Assembly: GCF_905220565.1 (NCBI RefSeq)
Contig: NC_059417.1
Span: 10,588,518 to 10,652,517 of the forward strand
DNA: 64,000 nucleotides
Source: Melitaea cinxia
Lineage: Eukaryota > Arthropoda > Insecta > Lepidoptera > Nymphalidae
Direction: 5' to 3'
This document shows positions 43,411 through 55,284 of this stretch, one piece after another (position 1 is the stretch's first letter; each line of letters starts with the position of its first letter). A model generated the notes under the pieces. The model searched no databases. It was not told where the DNA came from and saw nothing but the letters and a program-made list of their open reading frames with translations. Both the position numbers and the translations under genes were made by a program.

Positions 43411-43632
43411 CCGATAAGCCGACCGGTGGCGGGATAACCATCCAACTGCTGGCTTTGAAATACACAGGCCGAAGACGGGCAGCAGCATCTTCGGTACGAC
43501 AAAGCCAGCCCTGCGGTCACCAACCCGCCTGCCCAGCGTGGTGACTATGGGCAAAACACATGAGTTCACGTTATTTTTGGCGTAAACTTGTGGAGGCCTA
43601 TGTCCAGCAGTGGACTGTATAGGCTGTAATGA
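43411..43632 (+). mobile_element. RTE-derived non-autonomous element, 5'-truncated, with TSD
   Basis: Target duplication TGAGATATATT at 43400-43410 and 43633-43643. Begins inside the RTE 5' UTR (GCCGACCGGTGGCGGGATAA) and has the same head-to-tail join and end as 33802-34144 (CACATGAGTTCACGTTATTT ... GGCTGTAATGA). Confidence 0.85.
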
Positions 43633-43663
43633 TGAGATATATTTAAAGTAAAAACATATTTTT

Positions 43664-45290
43664 ATCGTTAGTTGATTGACTGGAGCGCTTTTGAATGTGA
43701 CGGAGGATTTTCGGTGGGCTATGGATAGCACCAAGCTGACTGCAATGATTTTGTTAGACTTCAGTAGCGCTTTCAACTCTGTAGACTATGACATACTTCT
43801 TGGCACTCTTCGTGCAGTTAACATCTCCCCCACTTGCATTGACTGGTTTCACTCATATTTTTCGGGACGTCAGCAGTCTGTAAGGACTGATTTTAACTCA
43901 TCGAATTGGTTGACCCTTACTGCTGGTGTCCCACAAGGCGGCGTACTTTTCCCGTTACTTTTTTCTATATTTATTAACAACATCTCCCGTGCTATTTCTT
44001 CTCCCTTCCACCTGTATGCAGACGATTTACAAATATACCGTCACTTTGGACTGGCTGAGTTGCATGAGACTATCAATCTCCTTAACAAGGATCTAGCTGC
44101 AATCTATCAATGGGCCAATTCGTTTGGACTAATTATAAATCCAGTAAAATCTCAAGCAATAATTATCGGTAGCAGCCGTTTGAGAAACCGTATTGCCTGG
44201 GAAACAGTACCTCCAGTCTTGTACTGTGGCACACCGATACCATACTGCGACAAGGTTAGAAACCTAGGCTTGATTTTGGACAAAAACTTATCGTGGATAG
44301 CTCATGTCAACGAAGTCAGCCGAAGGATGCACTACACCTTCCACTCTCTTAAGCGTCTCCGATACTTTCTTCCCTTTCAAACCAAAATTCTGCTTGCGCA
44401 ATCCCTTCTTTTACCTATCCTCGATTACGCAGATGTGTGCTATTTAGATGTGACAAAGGAGCTACTTAATAAATTAGAGCGTCTACAAAATCTTGCGATA
44501 CGCTTCATCTTTGGTTTACGTAAATACGATCACATCACCCAATTTCGCACTCAACTTAAGTGGCTCCCAATCCAACTTCGCCGTGATATGCACATTCTTT
44601 CTTTTCTCTATAACATACTCCATGACCAAAATGCTCCCTCCTACCTTCGGTCCCGTTTCCTTCTTTCTCCTACCCCAACACGATCTAGAAGGTCTTGCGT
44701 CACATCGATGCTCGAAGTCCCCAGACATAACACCAACTTCCTCCTCAATTCATTCACAATACGCGCTGCAAAACTTTGGAATCATTTACCGAGAGTGATC
44801 CAAGACAGCACTTCAATTTATGCTTTCAAGGACAGGCTAAGGAAACATCTTCTCTCCGAGGCTATGAACCTCTCATAATTGTTGTACTCTCAATATATGT
44901 ATCAATGTATGTATGTGTATGTATGTATATGTGTTTGTATGTGTGTATGTATGTGTATATGTAGGTATGTATGTGGGTATGTATGCATGTATATTGGCAT
45001 GTAACTATGTATGTATTTAAGTAGATATGTATTTTATATCACTAATTCTGAATGTATATATAGCAAAATATGTATATGGCTTTTTTTTATTTTTAACTTT
45101 TTGTTCAGTTTTTTTTTTCACTTTATCACAAATGCGCTTATGAGTCCCGCGATAACATCTTCTCTCACCACCATGGGTAGACTGGTAGAGATCTCTTACA
45201 GAGATAAGTTCGCCCTTGCCAACATTTTTTGTAAAAAATGACTTGTAATTATGATTTTTTAAAGTGCAATAAAGAATATATATTGACTTA
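43664..45290 (+). mobile_element. CR1/Jockey-like LINE, 5'-truncated, RT still open
   Basis: A 400-codon open frame (43676-44878) covers the middle and C-terminal part of a reverse transcriptase: DFSSAFNSVDYDIL, GVPQGGVLFPLLFSIFIN, catalytic YADD at residues 114-117 (YADDLQIYRHFG), then RNLGLILDKNLSW and the C-terminal LKWLPIQLRRDMHILSFLYN. The endonuclease and the front of the RT are gone, so the copy cannot move by itself. The 3' UTR contains TATG repeats (44897-45035), then CACCACCATGGGTAGACTGG and ends GTGCAATAAAGAATATATA. The 3' end also occurs at 11335. The copy lies directly after the RTE-derived element at 43411. Confidence 0.85.
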
Positions 45291-45299
45291 TAATAAATA

Positions 45300-46350
45300 T
45301 AATAGTTATTTACTACCTCTATAGACTATAGCCTAATAGCTTTAGTTAAGTTTCTACTCCACGTTCCAACCTCTATCTCCAAACTCCAAAACTTTGTTAT
45401 AATAAATAAAAAATAGTACTAATATAACTATTTATGCGGGCACAAAACGACGATTTAAAATTCGAAAACCAATTCTCATATATTCAAGTTAAAGCTAAGC
45501 GGGGTCGTTGACCCGCACCTACACAAATATAGCTGATTGATCTTCAATACATATTTAGTTAAAAACGCATAAATAAATCACGTACAGCGTTAGGAAAGGA
45601 CGGCAATACATATTGGTATTGAAAATGAAAGAGATAGCCTGCTCTGTTCTTAAGGTTTAGAGTTTTTTTTTGTTTTTTTTTAAACTAGCTTTTAACAGCG
45701 ATTACGAATGTTTTGAATTTACTTCATTAAGATTTCAATACAATTGTTTATAGGGTAATAAGTTCACTTGTAAACGGTGTATTGAAATGAAACCTTCTTC
45801 AGGTTTTCAATTAAATCTTTAATAAGCAAGCTTATATCAGAGGGTCGGACTAAATTGTATTAAATAACTTATGCTATTAAGAGAAGGGCAAAAGGATTAC
45901 ACTAAGATTTTTCCTGTTTCATAAACTCATAATGGTATTGTAATGGATTTACAATGCTTCACTAATAATCAATGACAGCCTATGAAATTATGTAAGTACA
46001 TATACTAAACGAATATAATTATAAATAAATAAAATAACAGGAAATAGCCTGTCTGTGTAATAAATAAGTAAATTACCTAACTATACACAAACAGGCACTA
46101 GGAAATAACAAAATCTCGCATCTCTACATGATTTGTAAAAGTTAAACTATATCCAATAAATGGGGGCGCAATAAATAAGCAATTTTCAATCAATAACGTT
46201 TTCTTATCAATTTCATCAGACGACCTCGACTCGTAACAGCCGTGTTTTGTTTAAAATTATGCAAATTCTCTAGAGTAAAGAATCAGTTCACTAGACTATA
46301 AAAATCTGGTTAAGTTATCAGTCTAGCAACTAAGTATTAGAAATACTTTA
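45300..46350. other. no feature recognised
   Basis: AT-rich sequence without a supported gene or a repeat I can classify. Confidence 0.4.
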
Positions 46351-46354
46351 TTGT

Positions 46355-46397
46355 CTTTTTTAACCGACTTCAAAAAAGGAGGTTACTCGATTCGACC

Positions 46398-46454
<57 letters not shown>

Positions 46455-46682
46455 GAACCGATTTTGATAATTCTTTTTTTGTTGGAAAGGAGATATCCCA
46501 AGGGTGGTACCATGATAAGGATACCATGATCTGATGATGAATCCTAGAGAAATCGAGGGGAACCCTCAAAAATCGTAGTGACGACTAGTGCGTTTGTTAA
46601 TTTTTTTTTCATCTACTTACGTTGTATTACTTGACGATATATTTGAAGTCGGTTTTTTTTCGTTTGTGAGCAAACACAATTA
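46355..46682 (+). repeat. ACCGACTTC-family element with (TA)n expansion
   Basis: AACCGACTTCAAAAAAGGAG at the left, GAAGTCGGTTTTTTTTCG at the right, so tips are inverted. A TA microsatellite (46401-46451) sits inside. Shares GGTACCATGATAAGGATACC with the 22068 copy. Confidence 0.65.
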
Positions 46683-47305
46683 TGTTTTGTCTTTTAAATA
46701 CGAACATTCTCAATTTTACACCTACTACCTACATAAAATCTCACTTCTTGTTCATAGTAAAGTGGGCTGAACGACTGGTGGAGAAAATTATGCAATATTA
46801 CTGCCTTTATTCGATTATTTATAGACTTTTTATTTAAGTGATTTATGTTAACTTGAAATAGAAAGAAATAACTTTATTATTATATTATACTAAATAACTT
46901 TATTAACTTTACTATAAAAAAACAGTGGATATAATTAAATAAAAAGTACAAGGATAATTACAATCAGTCACAGTAACACTATAAAACTCGAGAAAAACTA
47001 AAAAGTAGTGTGTTTAATCTTCACGAAGATATCTTCTTACCAAACAGCGAAACGTTATGCCTCAAGTTTAAATCAAAAGCTAATATTACCTATACTTAGA
47101 TTTATATCTATAATATAAAAATGAGTCGCTGAATGTGTTGCTAAGCGCAAAACTCGAGAACGGTTGGACCGATTTCGCTAATTCTTTTTTTAAAATATTC
47201 CTTGAAGTACGAGGATGGTTCTTACGGAGAGAAAAATTCTAAAAAAAAAAATTAATAAAATTAAAGAATCGACTGTAAGGCGATACGAAATTCGCCGGGT
47301 CAGCT

Positions 47306-50300
47306 CACTCACTTCAGCCTATCGCAGTCCACTGCTGGACATAGGCCTCCCCAAGTTCGCGCCACACATCCCGGTCTTCCGCAATCCTCATCCAGCCTAC
47401 ACCGGCAATTTTACGTAGATCGTCGGTCCAACGGGCCGGAGGACGTCCCACACTGCGTTTGCCAAGACGCGGTCTCCACTCTAGGACCCGTCTACTCCAA
47501 CGGCCATCGGTCCTGCGACACAGATGACCAGCCCACTGCCACTTCAACTTGCTAATTCTGTGGGCTATGTCGGTTACTTTCGTTCTCTCGCGGATAGTCT
47601 CATTTCTAATCCTGTCTTTGAGAGAGACCCCAAGCATAGCCCGTTCCATTGCACGTTGTGCGACTTTAAACTTGTGGACCAGTCCCTTGGTCAGTGTCCA
47701 CGTCTCGGCTCCGTATGTTAACACAGGCAGGACGCATTGCTCGAAAACTTTTGTCTTCAAGCATTGCGGAATCTTCGAAGTGAAGACTCGACGGAGTCTG
47801 CCAAACGCCGCCCAGCCCAACCGAATCCTCCTATCGGCCTCCTTCTCGAAGTTGTTGCGGCCTAGTTGGATAGTATGGCCTAGGTAAATATAATCCTGAA
47901 CAACTTCGAGAAGGGTACCATCGACCGATACCGGTATCGGTATGACTTGGTTGTTAAACATAACTTTCGTCTTATCCAAGTTCATACAGAGACCGACACG
48001 TCGGGAGGACTCGTTTAGGCCGGCCAGCATTTGGCCTAACTCATCCAGCGTCTCCGCAAAGATGACAATATCGTCGGCGAAACGAAGGTGAGAGATGAAT
48101 TCACCGTTGACGTTGATGCCCCGTTCCCCCCAATCCAAGGTCTTAAAAACATCCTCTAGCGCAGTGGTAAACAGTTTCGGTGATATTACATCCCCCTGTC
48201 TTACCCCGCGCCGGAGGGAAATAGGTCTTGTTCTTTGGTCATTGACATGAACGGTCATCGTCGCCGCGTCGTACATAGATTTTAGTACTTCGATATATCG
48301 CCAGTCGATATGACATCTCTGCAGAGAGTCCAGGACAGCCCAGGTCTCGACGGAGTCGAAGGCTTTCTCGTAGTCCACAAATGCCATACACAGCGGTTGA
48401 TTATATTCTTCCGTCTTTTGGATAATCTGCCGAACAGTATGGATGTGGTCCACGGTGCTGTAGCCATTTCGAAACCCAGCCTGCTCTGGTGGTTGGAATT
48501 CGTCGAGTCTTCTGGCGAGACGATTCGTAACAACCCTCGAAAACAGCTTATAGACGTGGCTCAGAAGCGAGATCGGTCTGTAATTCTTTAACAGAGACTT
48601 ATCGCCTCTCTTAAAGAACAGCACCACCACACTCCTGGACCACGCCTCCGGCGTGGTACCTCGGTAGATGACGGCGTTAAATAGTCTTGCCAAGGCTTTC
48701 AGGACAGGTCGCCCTGCGGCTTTAAGGAGTTCAGTGGTAACTCCGTCATCCCCCGGGGCCCTTCCGTTTTTAAGTTGCCCGAGCGCTGCACCAATCTCAT
48801 CCTCTTCGAAGTCCGGGATACACTCCGAATAATGGCGCAACAATGGTGCCCGTGGATCTTCGGTGTCCCAAGTCGCAGGCTTGCGTGCGCTCGACGAGTA
48901 CAGCTGTCCATAAAAATTCTCAACCTCTTCTCGGACCTGAGGGCGAGAGCAGACGGTTCTGCCATCTGCTGTTTTAAGCTTCGCAAGAAGGCTTCTCCCC
49001 AATGGTCTTTGGAAAACTTTGGACCCCCTATTCTGCTCAATCAGAGTAGCAACCTCTCTCGTATTTGAGCAGCGGAGGTCTCGGCGAATAATTTTCCGTA
49101 CCCTCTTGGAAAGAGCCCTCTGTTCTGGCGAAGCAGCCGGCAACTCGCGCCTCTGCCGCATCAGATCCAAGGCTTCGGGAGAAAGTTTGGACTGCTTCGT
49201 TGGCTTTGTTGGTGGAAAGTGCCTGCGACCCAGTGTACACACCGTCTTCACCACGTTGTCGGTTATCTCGTCCACGTCGCTAGTAGTTTCCAGCGAATCG
49301 AATCGGTTTTGGAGTTCCAACTGAAACTGCTCGGAGCCACATAGTATTTGGGGCAGCGTAGGTCGGAGAGTAGATTTCATCAAGCGGGTCCGCTCCTTTC
49401 GGAGACATATATTCAGAGTGCCCCGTACTAGCCGGTGGTCGCTGCCGGTGTTAAACCTGTTAACCACTGAGACATCTCTGAATATATGCCTTTTATCCGC
49501 TATGATGAAATCTATCTCGTTCCTCGTCACAGTATCGGGGCTTTGCCATGTCCACCTCCTTTGGGGCTTCTTCTCAAAAAATGAGTTCATCAAGAAGAGC
49601 CCCTCCGATTCGAGGAAGTTGACAAGCGTCTGCCCCCTGTGATTCCTGTGCCCCAATCCGTGTGGTCCGATGCTCGATCCGTCGCGGCCTTGTACTCCCA
49701 CTTTAGCGTTGAAGTCTCCCATAACAACGCTGTAGAAGGTCGAAGTAGTGCCATGTATGGCCCTTGTAATATCTTCATACAAGGCTTCGACTTCATCGTC
49801 AGAGTGTGCCGAGGTCGGCGCATATACCTGTATCACTTTCAGGGAGTACCTGTCGGTGAGCTTAAGTACAAGGTACGCTACCCGGGTCGACACACTACTG
49901 ACTTCCACAACGTTGTTAGTGAGAGTCTTGTGAACCAGAAAACCGACGCCACCTTGGGAAAGCCCATCACCTTCACGGAAGTAGAACAAGTGCCCGGAGT
50001 CCAGGATCATCGTGTCCTCTCCCTCTCTTCGGACTTCAGACAACCCCAGTATGCTCCACTTAATGTGACTAAGTTCTACCTCAAGTTCGGTGAGGTGATG
50101 GTCCAACCGTAGCGTGCGTCCATTATACGTAGCCAGGAATATTTTTCTATGGCAGCCTCCCGTACCCCGGTGATTCTTAGCACCCTCTACCCCACCGTTA
50201 CCACGGCCGCTGCCGTAGCCGGGAATAGTGGGGCTGCCGGGAACTGAGGGCCTTATTTTTAGGTTCGAACTCATGGGGGTTTTTGCCCATAGTCACCACG

Positions 50301-50534
50301 CTGGGCAGGCGGGTTGGTGACCGCAGGGCTGACTTTGTCGCACCGAAGACGCTGCTGCCCGTCCTCGGTCTGTGCATTTAAAAAGCCAGCAGTTGGATGG
50401 CTATCCCGCCATCGGTCGGCCTTTTAAGTTCCAAGGTGGTAGTGGAACTGTGCTATCCCTTAGTCGCCTCTTACGACACCCACGGGAAGAGATGGGGTGG
50501 CTAAATTCTTTAGTGCCGTAACCACACAGCACAA
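47306..50534 (-). mobile_element. full-length RTE-clade retrotransposon, 3.2 kb
   Basis: Flanked by a perfect 12-bp target duplication GCCGGGTCAGCT (47294-47305 and 50535-50546). Minus-strand order: a 260-base 5' UTR starting TTGTGCTGTGTGGTTACGGC at 50534, one ORF (50274 to 47314), and almost no 3' UTR: the stop codon is followed only by AGTGAGTG. One ORF with endonuclease plus RT, no ORF1 and a tiny 3' UTR ending in short tandem repeats is characteristic of the RTE clade. Intact ORF and exact TSD suggest a recent insertion. Confidence 0.9.
47314..50274 (-). CDS. RTE retrotransposon endonuclease/reverse transcriptase, 986 residues
   Basis: Residues about 45-290 form an apurinic-like endonuclease: ATYNGRTLR, LGLSEVRREG (catalytic Glu), VMGDFNAKVG, and C-terminal SDHRLVRG with the Ser-Asp-His motif. 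Residues about 490-790 form the reverse transcriptase: APGDDGVTTELLKAAG, NYRPISLLSHVYKLFSRVV, FVDYEKAFDSVETW, LRRGVRQGDVISPKLFTTAL, catalytic FADD at 732-735, and VMFNNQ. The tail has TYGAETWTLTK and GRPPARWTDDLRKIAGVGW. All motifs are present without stop or frameshift, so the enzyme could be active. The start ATG directly follows the 5' UTR shared with the short derivatives, which supports it. Confidence 0.92.
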   Translation of the reverse strand: MSSNLKIRPSVPGSPTIPGYGSGRGNGGVEGAKNHRGTGGCHRKIFLATYNGRTLRLDHHLTELEVELSHIKWSILGLSEVRREGEDTMILDSGHLFYFREGDGLSQGGVGFLVHKTLTNNVVEVSSVSTRVAYLVLKLTDRYSLKVIQVYAPTSAHSDDEVEALYEDITRAIHGTTSTFYSVVMGDFNAKVGVQGRDGSSIGPHGLGHRNHRGQTLVNFLESEGLFLMNSFFEKKPQRRWTWQSPDTVTRNEIDFIIADKRHIFRDVSVVNRFNTGSDHRLVRGTLNICLRKERTRLMKSTLRPTLPQILCGSEQFQLELQNRFDSLETTSDVDEITDNVVKTVCTLGRRHFPPTKPTKQSKLSPEALDLMRQRRELPAASPEQRALSKRVRKIIRRDLRCSNTREVATLIEQNRGSKVFQRPLGRSLLAKLKTADGRTVCSRPQVREEVENFYGQLYSSSARKPATWDTEDPRAPLLRHYSECIPDFEEDEIGAALGQLKNGRAPGDDGVTTELLKAAGRPVLKALARLFNAVIYRGTTPEAWSRSVVVLFFKRGDKSLLKNYRPISLLSHVYKLFSRVVTNRLARRLDEFQPPEQAGFRNGYSTVDHIHTVRQIIQKTEEYNQPLCMAFVDYEKAFDSVETWAVLDSLQRCHIDWRYIEVLKSMYDAATMTVHVNDQRTRPISLRRGVRQGDVISPKLFTTALEDVFKTLDWGERGINVNGEFISHLRFADDIVIFAETLDELGQMLAGLNESSRRVGLCMNLDKTKVMFNNQVIPIPVSVDGTLLEVVQDYIYLGHTIQLGRNNFEKEADRRIRLGWAAFGRLRRVFTSKIPQCLKTKVFEQCVLPVLTYGAETWTLTKGLVHKFKVAQRAMERAMLGVSLKDRIRNETIRERTKVTDIAHRISKLKWQWAGHLCRRTDGRWSRRVLEWRPRLGKRSVGRPPARWTDDLRKIAGVGWMRIAEDRDVWRELGEAYVQQWTAIG

Positions 50535-50548
50535 GCCGGGTCAGCTAG

Positions 50549-53030
50549 TTATATATAAAATTTAAATTTCGAAACGGAAAAACAGAAATCTGTTAATTAA
50601 ACATAAGGTACGTTCAAATATTTTGTGATGGCAAATATTTGTTGACTAAGATCGATAAAAATAATTCATCATCTTATACCCGTTAACTGATGATAAATCT
50701 AGTATGGATATACGCGAGAGGCATTAAATAAAAACACTTCATAAATTCATAGCTATGGCCATTAGCCATTTTAATATAGCCATTTCTAAGCTATATACAA
50801 AACATCAGTCAAATGGAACTAGTTTAAGATCAGTTGTAAACGTAAACCAGTGTTGTGTCTAACAATATGTGAAGCGATTAGAATTGATCACGACAACTCA
50901 ATACTAAGCCAGACCAGTTGTCTTTATAAAAAAGGGTTTTGCTTTTTCCTTTACCGAATAAAAGATTCCATAGATGGCTCCCGGTGTCAGGAGTTTTTAG
51001 TAACAGAATTCGATGTTACCCGTACACATTTTGTATGTTATGGTATCCGTTTTTGGAGCCCTTACCACATCCATGTAATTTTCCTATAGCCCTAAAAATG
51101 ATCGTAACATTTACCCACATCTGGACCTAGCATAATAATATAAAGGTAAAATAAAGCTAGTCAACCTTCATGGTCTGCCCAAATTCGGTTCAAAAATGGG
51201 GTCAATACCGACGCGACTTACACGTTATGTCGTGTCGTCGAGAGACACGTTAAAGGCACCAGCCTTTAATAGCGATATTAAAATATTGACTAACTGGAAT
51301 TGATATTCTAAAATATATATTGAAATTTTTATTTTTACCGTCACCTCCCTTGAAAATATTTTATATTGAGTTTGTCGTCTTTAATATCTTCTTTATTAAG
51401 GAATTAAGGAGACTTTTGAAAGCGAGAGGTAGAATAGGCCAATAGGACCTATTTCTCCTCAATTGATAAACTGCAACTTTAAAATTACTATATGCTAATA
51501 GAAATATCTCATAAATATTCGATGTTAAGTATAAATTATGAATCTAAAACTTCACTGTCGGTTACTGTCACTATCCACAAATGGTCAAACAGGGCCTTAA
51601 ACTATATTTCTGTAGAATTATAAGAAGAAAAAACTAGAGCTGCCAAATTAAAATTAAAAATATGTTTTTAGGATAGCAACACCTAAATTTCCAGTAGGGT
51701 ATTTTAGTCTATAAATCATTATTGAAATGTATGTGTGGTAGTGTTGAATTGCAATTCAATACCACCGTCCACCATACGCTTAAGCGATTTATATAATAAT
51801 AATTTTAAATAAATAGTTCCAATATTGCATTTTATACTATTTTAAAAAATACACCAAAAAGATTATTTACTATAAAGTTGAAGGAATAAGAGTTTTAATA
51901 ACATTTTCCTTGCCATATTGCGGTCAGCGATGCTTCATGCATTATCCTGCAACTAATATGCTTCGTCACGAGATAATTTTAACTTCAAGACGGAAAGGCG
52001 TCATTTTGTATTTCACATTTTCAGCCAGTCATATTTTAAAAATATAGTTATATTTATTTTTATTTTTTTACTATATTTGGGTTTTAAACTAGGTGTAAAG
52101 TATTTAAGTTGTGTGTTTTAAACTTGAACTCATAGTAACAATTAATTATCAATTAATCTTTGTAATGAATCATATATTTTGCAGCAGTTTGATAAGTTAT
52201 CACAATAAAGATATTTTTTAATAAACGATTATTTCAATACTAACGTTATTTAAAAGGAATCTATATTAAAATAAGTAATAATTTCACCGATAACGTTGTC
52301 GTAATTATAAATTGAACGCACCAAATATTTATTACAAATAAACATTATAACCAGACGTATGCTTTGAAAAAAATAGTAAAATAAATATTGACAACTGATC
52401 GACATTGAACAGCCAAATGACAGCCAGAATTTTTTATTACCAAACGTCACAGCAAGAAGTTTTTATTACCAGAGCCTGTTCACAATGAACAAGGCACGTT
52501 TCAGTGCGTCGAGATATTCGTAAAACCCGGAAATACTTTCTCACATGTGGTCTACAAAGCCTCTTTTGTCTCGTCTCGGTGCGATGACCCCACTCGGGTG
52601 TTGCGAGAGAAAATATGAATTTTTCTTTCATAATATATTTAAAATTTTTGATGTGACAACATTTAATAAATTGATGATCGTCGGCAGCATGCACGAAATA
52701 GGACGACTCATTGTAGAGTTACACTCATTATCCCGTTATGCTCAGTGATTAGTATATGGAATATAGATAGATACGGCGCAAGCGGCATGAAAATGTACTT
52801 AATAGCGTTTATTAAATTTTGCCCTGTAAAATATGTTTTATATCACAATAATTTACTTTTACGTTCACAAAAAAATTGGGCAGAATTATTTACATCCGCA
52901 CCAAATAAAAAAAAAAAAACAAATCAAAGTAAATCCTTGGCGCATTTCCAGTAGCAGTGAAGTTCGAGGTCGAATGGAACTAATAATAACCGTCCCTGCA
53001 GCACAAGTTCACCCTCAGAACAAATATAGA
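50549..53030. other. AT-rich, one MITE copy, no gene
   Basis: 51432-51600 holds a third copy of the GGCC-ended MITE family (ATAGGCCAATAGGACCTATT ... AATGGTCAAACAGGGCCTTA). The remainder has no coding frame I can support; the open frame at 50850-51089 lacks any family resemblance. Confidence 0.4.
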
Positions 53031-53039
53031 TGTTACTAA

Positions 53040-53263
53040 GAGCGTATCACCGGTTGCCGTTAACGCTATCTGGCAGTTGGCGGTACCTATCTAACGGATA
53101 AAGCTTTTGATACATTATTCTCTTTTACCATTGATTTCCACTATGTTTATGACATATTTCTACTAGGGACTATGAATCTAAAATTAGTAGTTTCTTAATT
53201 GAAGCGAAACAAGTCCTAATGGATAAACTTTATCCACAACCGACGGAACAGGCCCTAAAGTCG
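53040..53263. mobile_element. MITE family copy D (GGCC-ended)
   Basis: GAGCGTATCACCGGTTGCCG at the left, TTATCCACAACCGACGGAAC and AGGCCCTAAAG at the right; internal text parallels 39950-40222. Confidence 0.5.
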
Positions 53264-53582
53264 ACAGCATTAATTTGAGGAAAAACGTACTAGCCTATCT
53301 CGGTGAATGAACTATCCAGCACAAAAATATTTTTATCAATTCGAACTAGTAGTTCATTAGATCAGCTCAAACAAACAAGCAAACTCTTCAGCTCAATAAT
53401 ATTAGCTTAGATACTAGTTTTCAGCCTTGGTTTTGCTGTTTTCTGCCTTTAAAATATAGACTGTAACTCAGTGATAATGTTGCGCTTTTCTGGAGAAAGA
53501 ATTTACAAAATCGGATCGGTAGTTTTTTCAAATTTTACTCTTTATAATATTAGTGTAGATAGGATTGGGTAGAAGTTTATTG

Positions 53583-53935
53583 AAATAGGGCACAGTAGGA
53601 AATATTCTGCTCCAAACTGGAGTGGCCCAACTGGGGAAGTACCTCAACCTTGCAGAAGATCACAGCTAAATAATACTGCTTTCAAGCAGTGTTGTATGTC
53701 TTTGGTGTTTAAAGTGACCAGAACTCCTGGATTAGGGTTAAGGTCGGCAACGCGCGTGCGACACTTCTGGTGTTACAGGGGTTTATAAGTATAAATAAAA
53801 CAGACACTTGTATACTAGACCAGGTGACCTCAGCTCATGCTTCTGGTGTCGAGAGACGCCTGCACCTCTATAAGCTACGATAATCGCTTACCATCGGGTG
53901 AGCCGTACGTACGCTTGTTTGCCGATCAATTGTAC
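53583..53935 (+). repeat. LINE 3' repeat (CR1/Zenon-like)
   Basis: AGGGCACAGTAGGAAATATT, AGTACCTCAACCTTGCAGAA, then CTTACCATCGGGTGAGCCG and ACGCTTGTTTGCC. Slightly rearranged, with a duplicated middle. Confidence 0.6.
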
Positions 53936-54094
53936 AGTAGGATTAGGATTCAAAATAAGTAGAATTTTTAATGTATACTATGGTCTCAGATCCAAACTAA
54001 ACACTGTCTTCATTTGCTTAATGTATAAAAACGATTCTATATTTACTTTAGTACAATTAAGAGGAAAGGGTACCGGGTCTTTCTCCATACAAAC

Positions 54095-54404
54095 GTAGTC
54101 GACTGTTTTCTCCCTGGATAATGACACTAGATCAAATATTTTTGTGACATAGAACTCTTTGCTGCCATGACCATGCCCCTATGTTTTGATTTTTTTCATA
54201 TTCTTATTATCATAGGAATTAGGAGACTTCAAAAACTCGAAATATTGCATAATTTTTTGTACATTTTCAGACACTCATTAAAAAAAATATATGCATATTT
54301 TAAAAAAAATGAAAACATAGGGGCATAGCCGAAGTCTTCTTTTATTTTCTAAAAAAAAAATTTAAAAAAAATTGTCATGTTTTGAGGAGAAAACAGTCGA
54401 CTAC
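54095..54404. repeat. fold-back element with two nested inverted repeats
   Basis: Outer arms GTAGTCGACTGTTTTCTCC (54095-54113) and its exact complement (54386-54404); inner arms ATGCCCCTATGTTTT (54173-54187) and its exact complement (54312-54326). A 300-base DNA that can form a stem in two tiers; no ORF. Confidence 0.75.
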
Positions 54405-54732
54405 GAAACACTGTTTTGGTCAAAAATTATATACCTAAAACGGTCTGAGCTGCAGTTGTCCCTTTCTTGCTTTTTGAGGGATAGGTCTGGGGGAGGGAAG
54501 GGTCAAAGCAATACGTATATACGCCAGCGAAGTGATGCCTCATAGTCGACAATTATATCGATACACTAGTGATGTTATTTTTAGTCGATATTTTCTAAAA
54601 TTCGTATTAACAAAATTAAATAATTTCTCTTTTCATAACTACAATAAAACCGTATTTGTATATGCGGTTTTTATTGTAACACTGTGCAAACCTGGGCTAA
54701 CGAAGGGTTTCGCTAACAAATAACAATGATAA

Positions 54733-55284
54733 TTATGGTAAATAACTGTGTTGTTTGTTTTTGGTATCAAAAGGGCTCAATACAAGGATTTCAAAAAAGT
54801 AGATAATGATTATTATTACCGTAATACTAATAAAAAATACAATAAGTAAGTTTAAAAAATTAGGACTGCTCTTTCCCATGCCTATGCCAAGCAAGCTGCG
54901 AGCCGCGCTTCTTCCTCGCCTCCTAGGCGAAAAACAACTTCGGGGTTTACTCTTTCCAATATATTTTTTTATCAATTTCGGAATACTTTGTAAAAAGCTA
55001 TGCATGGTCAAACATAAATAAATATAGGTACGTAGCGACTTTAGAACCTCCTCTGTTTTTTTTTCATCGGTAAAAAATTGCTTAGTTGTTTTCTTGACAT
55101 TACTGAGGAGCAGATTATTAAATTTGGTCGAATCTATGTACCTATGCGATTCGTATTTGGACTTCGCAAATAGAATCATATTTCTGAATTGCGTAAAAAA
55201 CTCAAGTGGCCCCACTAGCGTAGCATTCCTTGGAACCCCGGGAACCTTGGGACCCTGTATCAAAATTAGTGGGGGGGCAGGCAA
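54733..55284 (-). other. unassigned 183-codon open frame
   Basis: Longest unexplained open frame in the right part. It has a proline/glycine-rich start (LILIQGPKVPGVPRN), a Lys-rich middle (KFNNLLLSNVKKTTKQFF), a basic patch (CFSPRRRGRSAARSLLG) and a hydrophobic C-terminal helix of Ile/Val. No domain recognised. An intronic or transposon frame is more likely than a gene. Confidence 0.25.

Larger units (their letters stand above)
47107..50548 (+). mobile_element. Helitron copy interrupted by the RTE element
   Basis: 5' end TCTATAATATAAAAATGAG at 47107 after A, as at 415. Its 3' text GCCGGGTCAGCT reaches 47305, is duplicated at 50535-50546, and the final AG with the flanking T lies at 50547-50549. 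Without the insertion and one duplicate it is about 201 bp. Confidence 0.8.

Noticed and set aside
44516..44728. 70-codon minus-strand frame
   Set aside because: Antisense of the CR1/Jockey-like RT ORF.
49639..50112. 157-codon plus-strand frame inside the RTE element
   Set aside because: Antisense shadow of the endonuclease domain.
50850..51130. Overlapping plus-strand frames of 63-79 codons
   Set aside because: No family resemblance, no splice context, and two frames are equally open.
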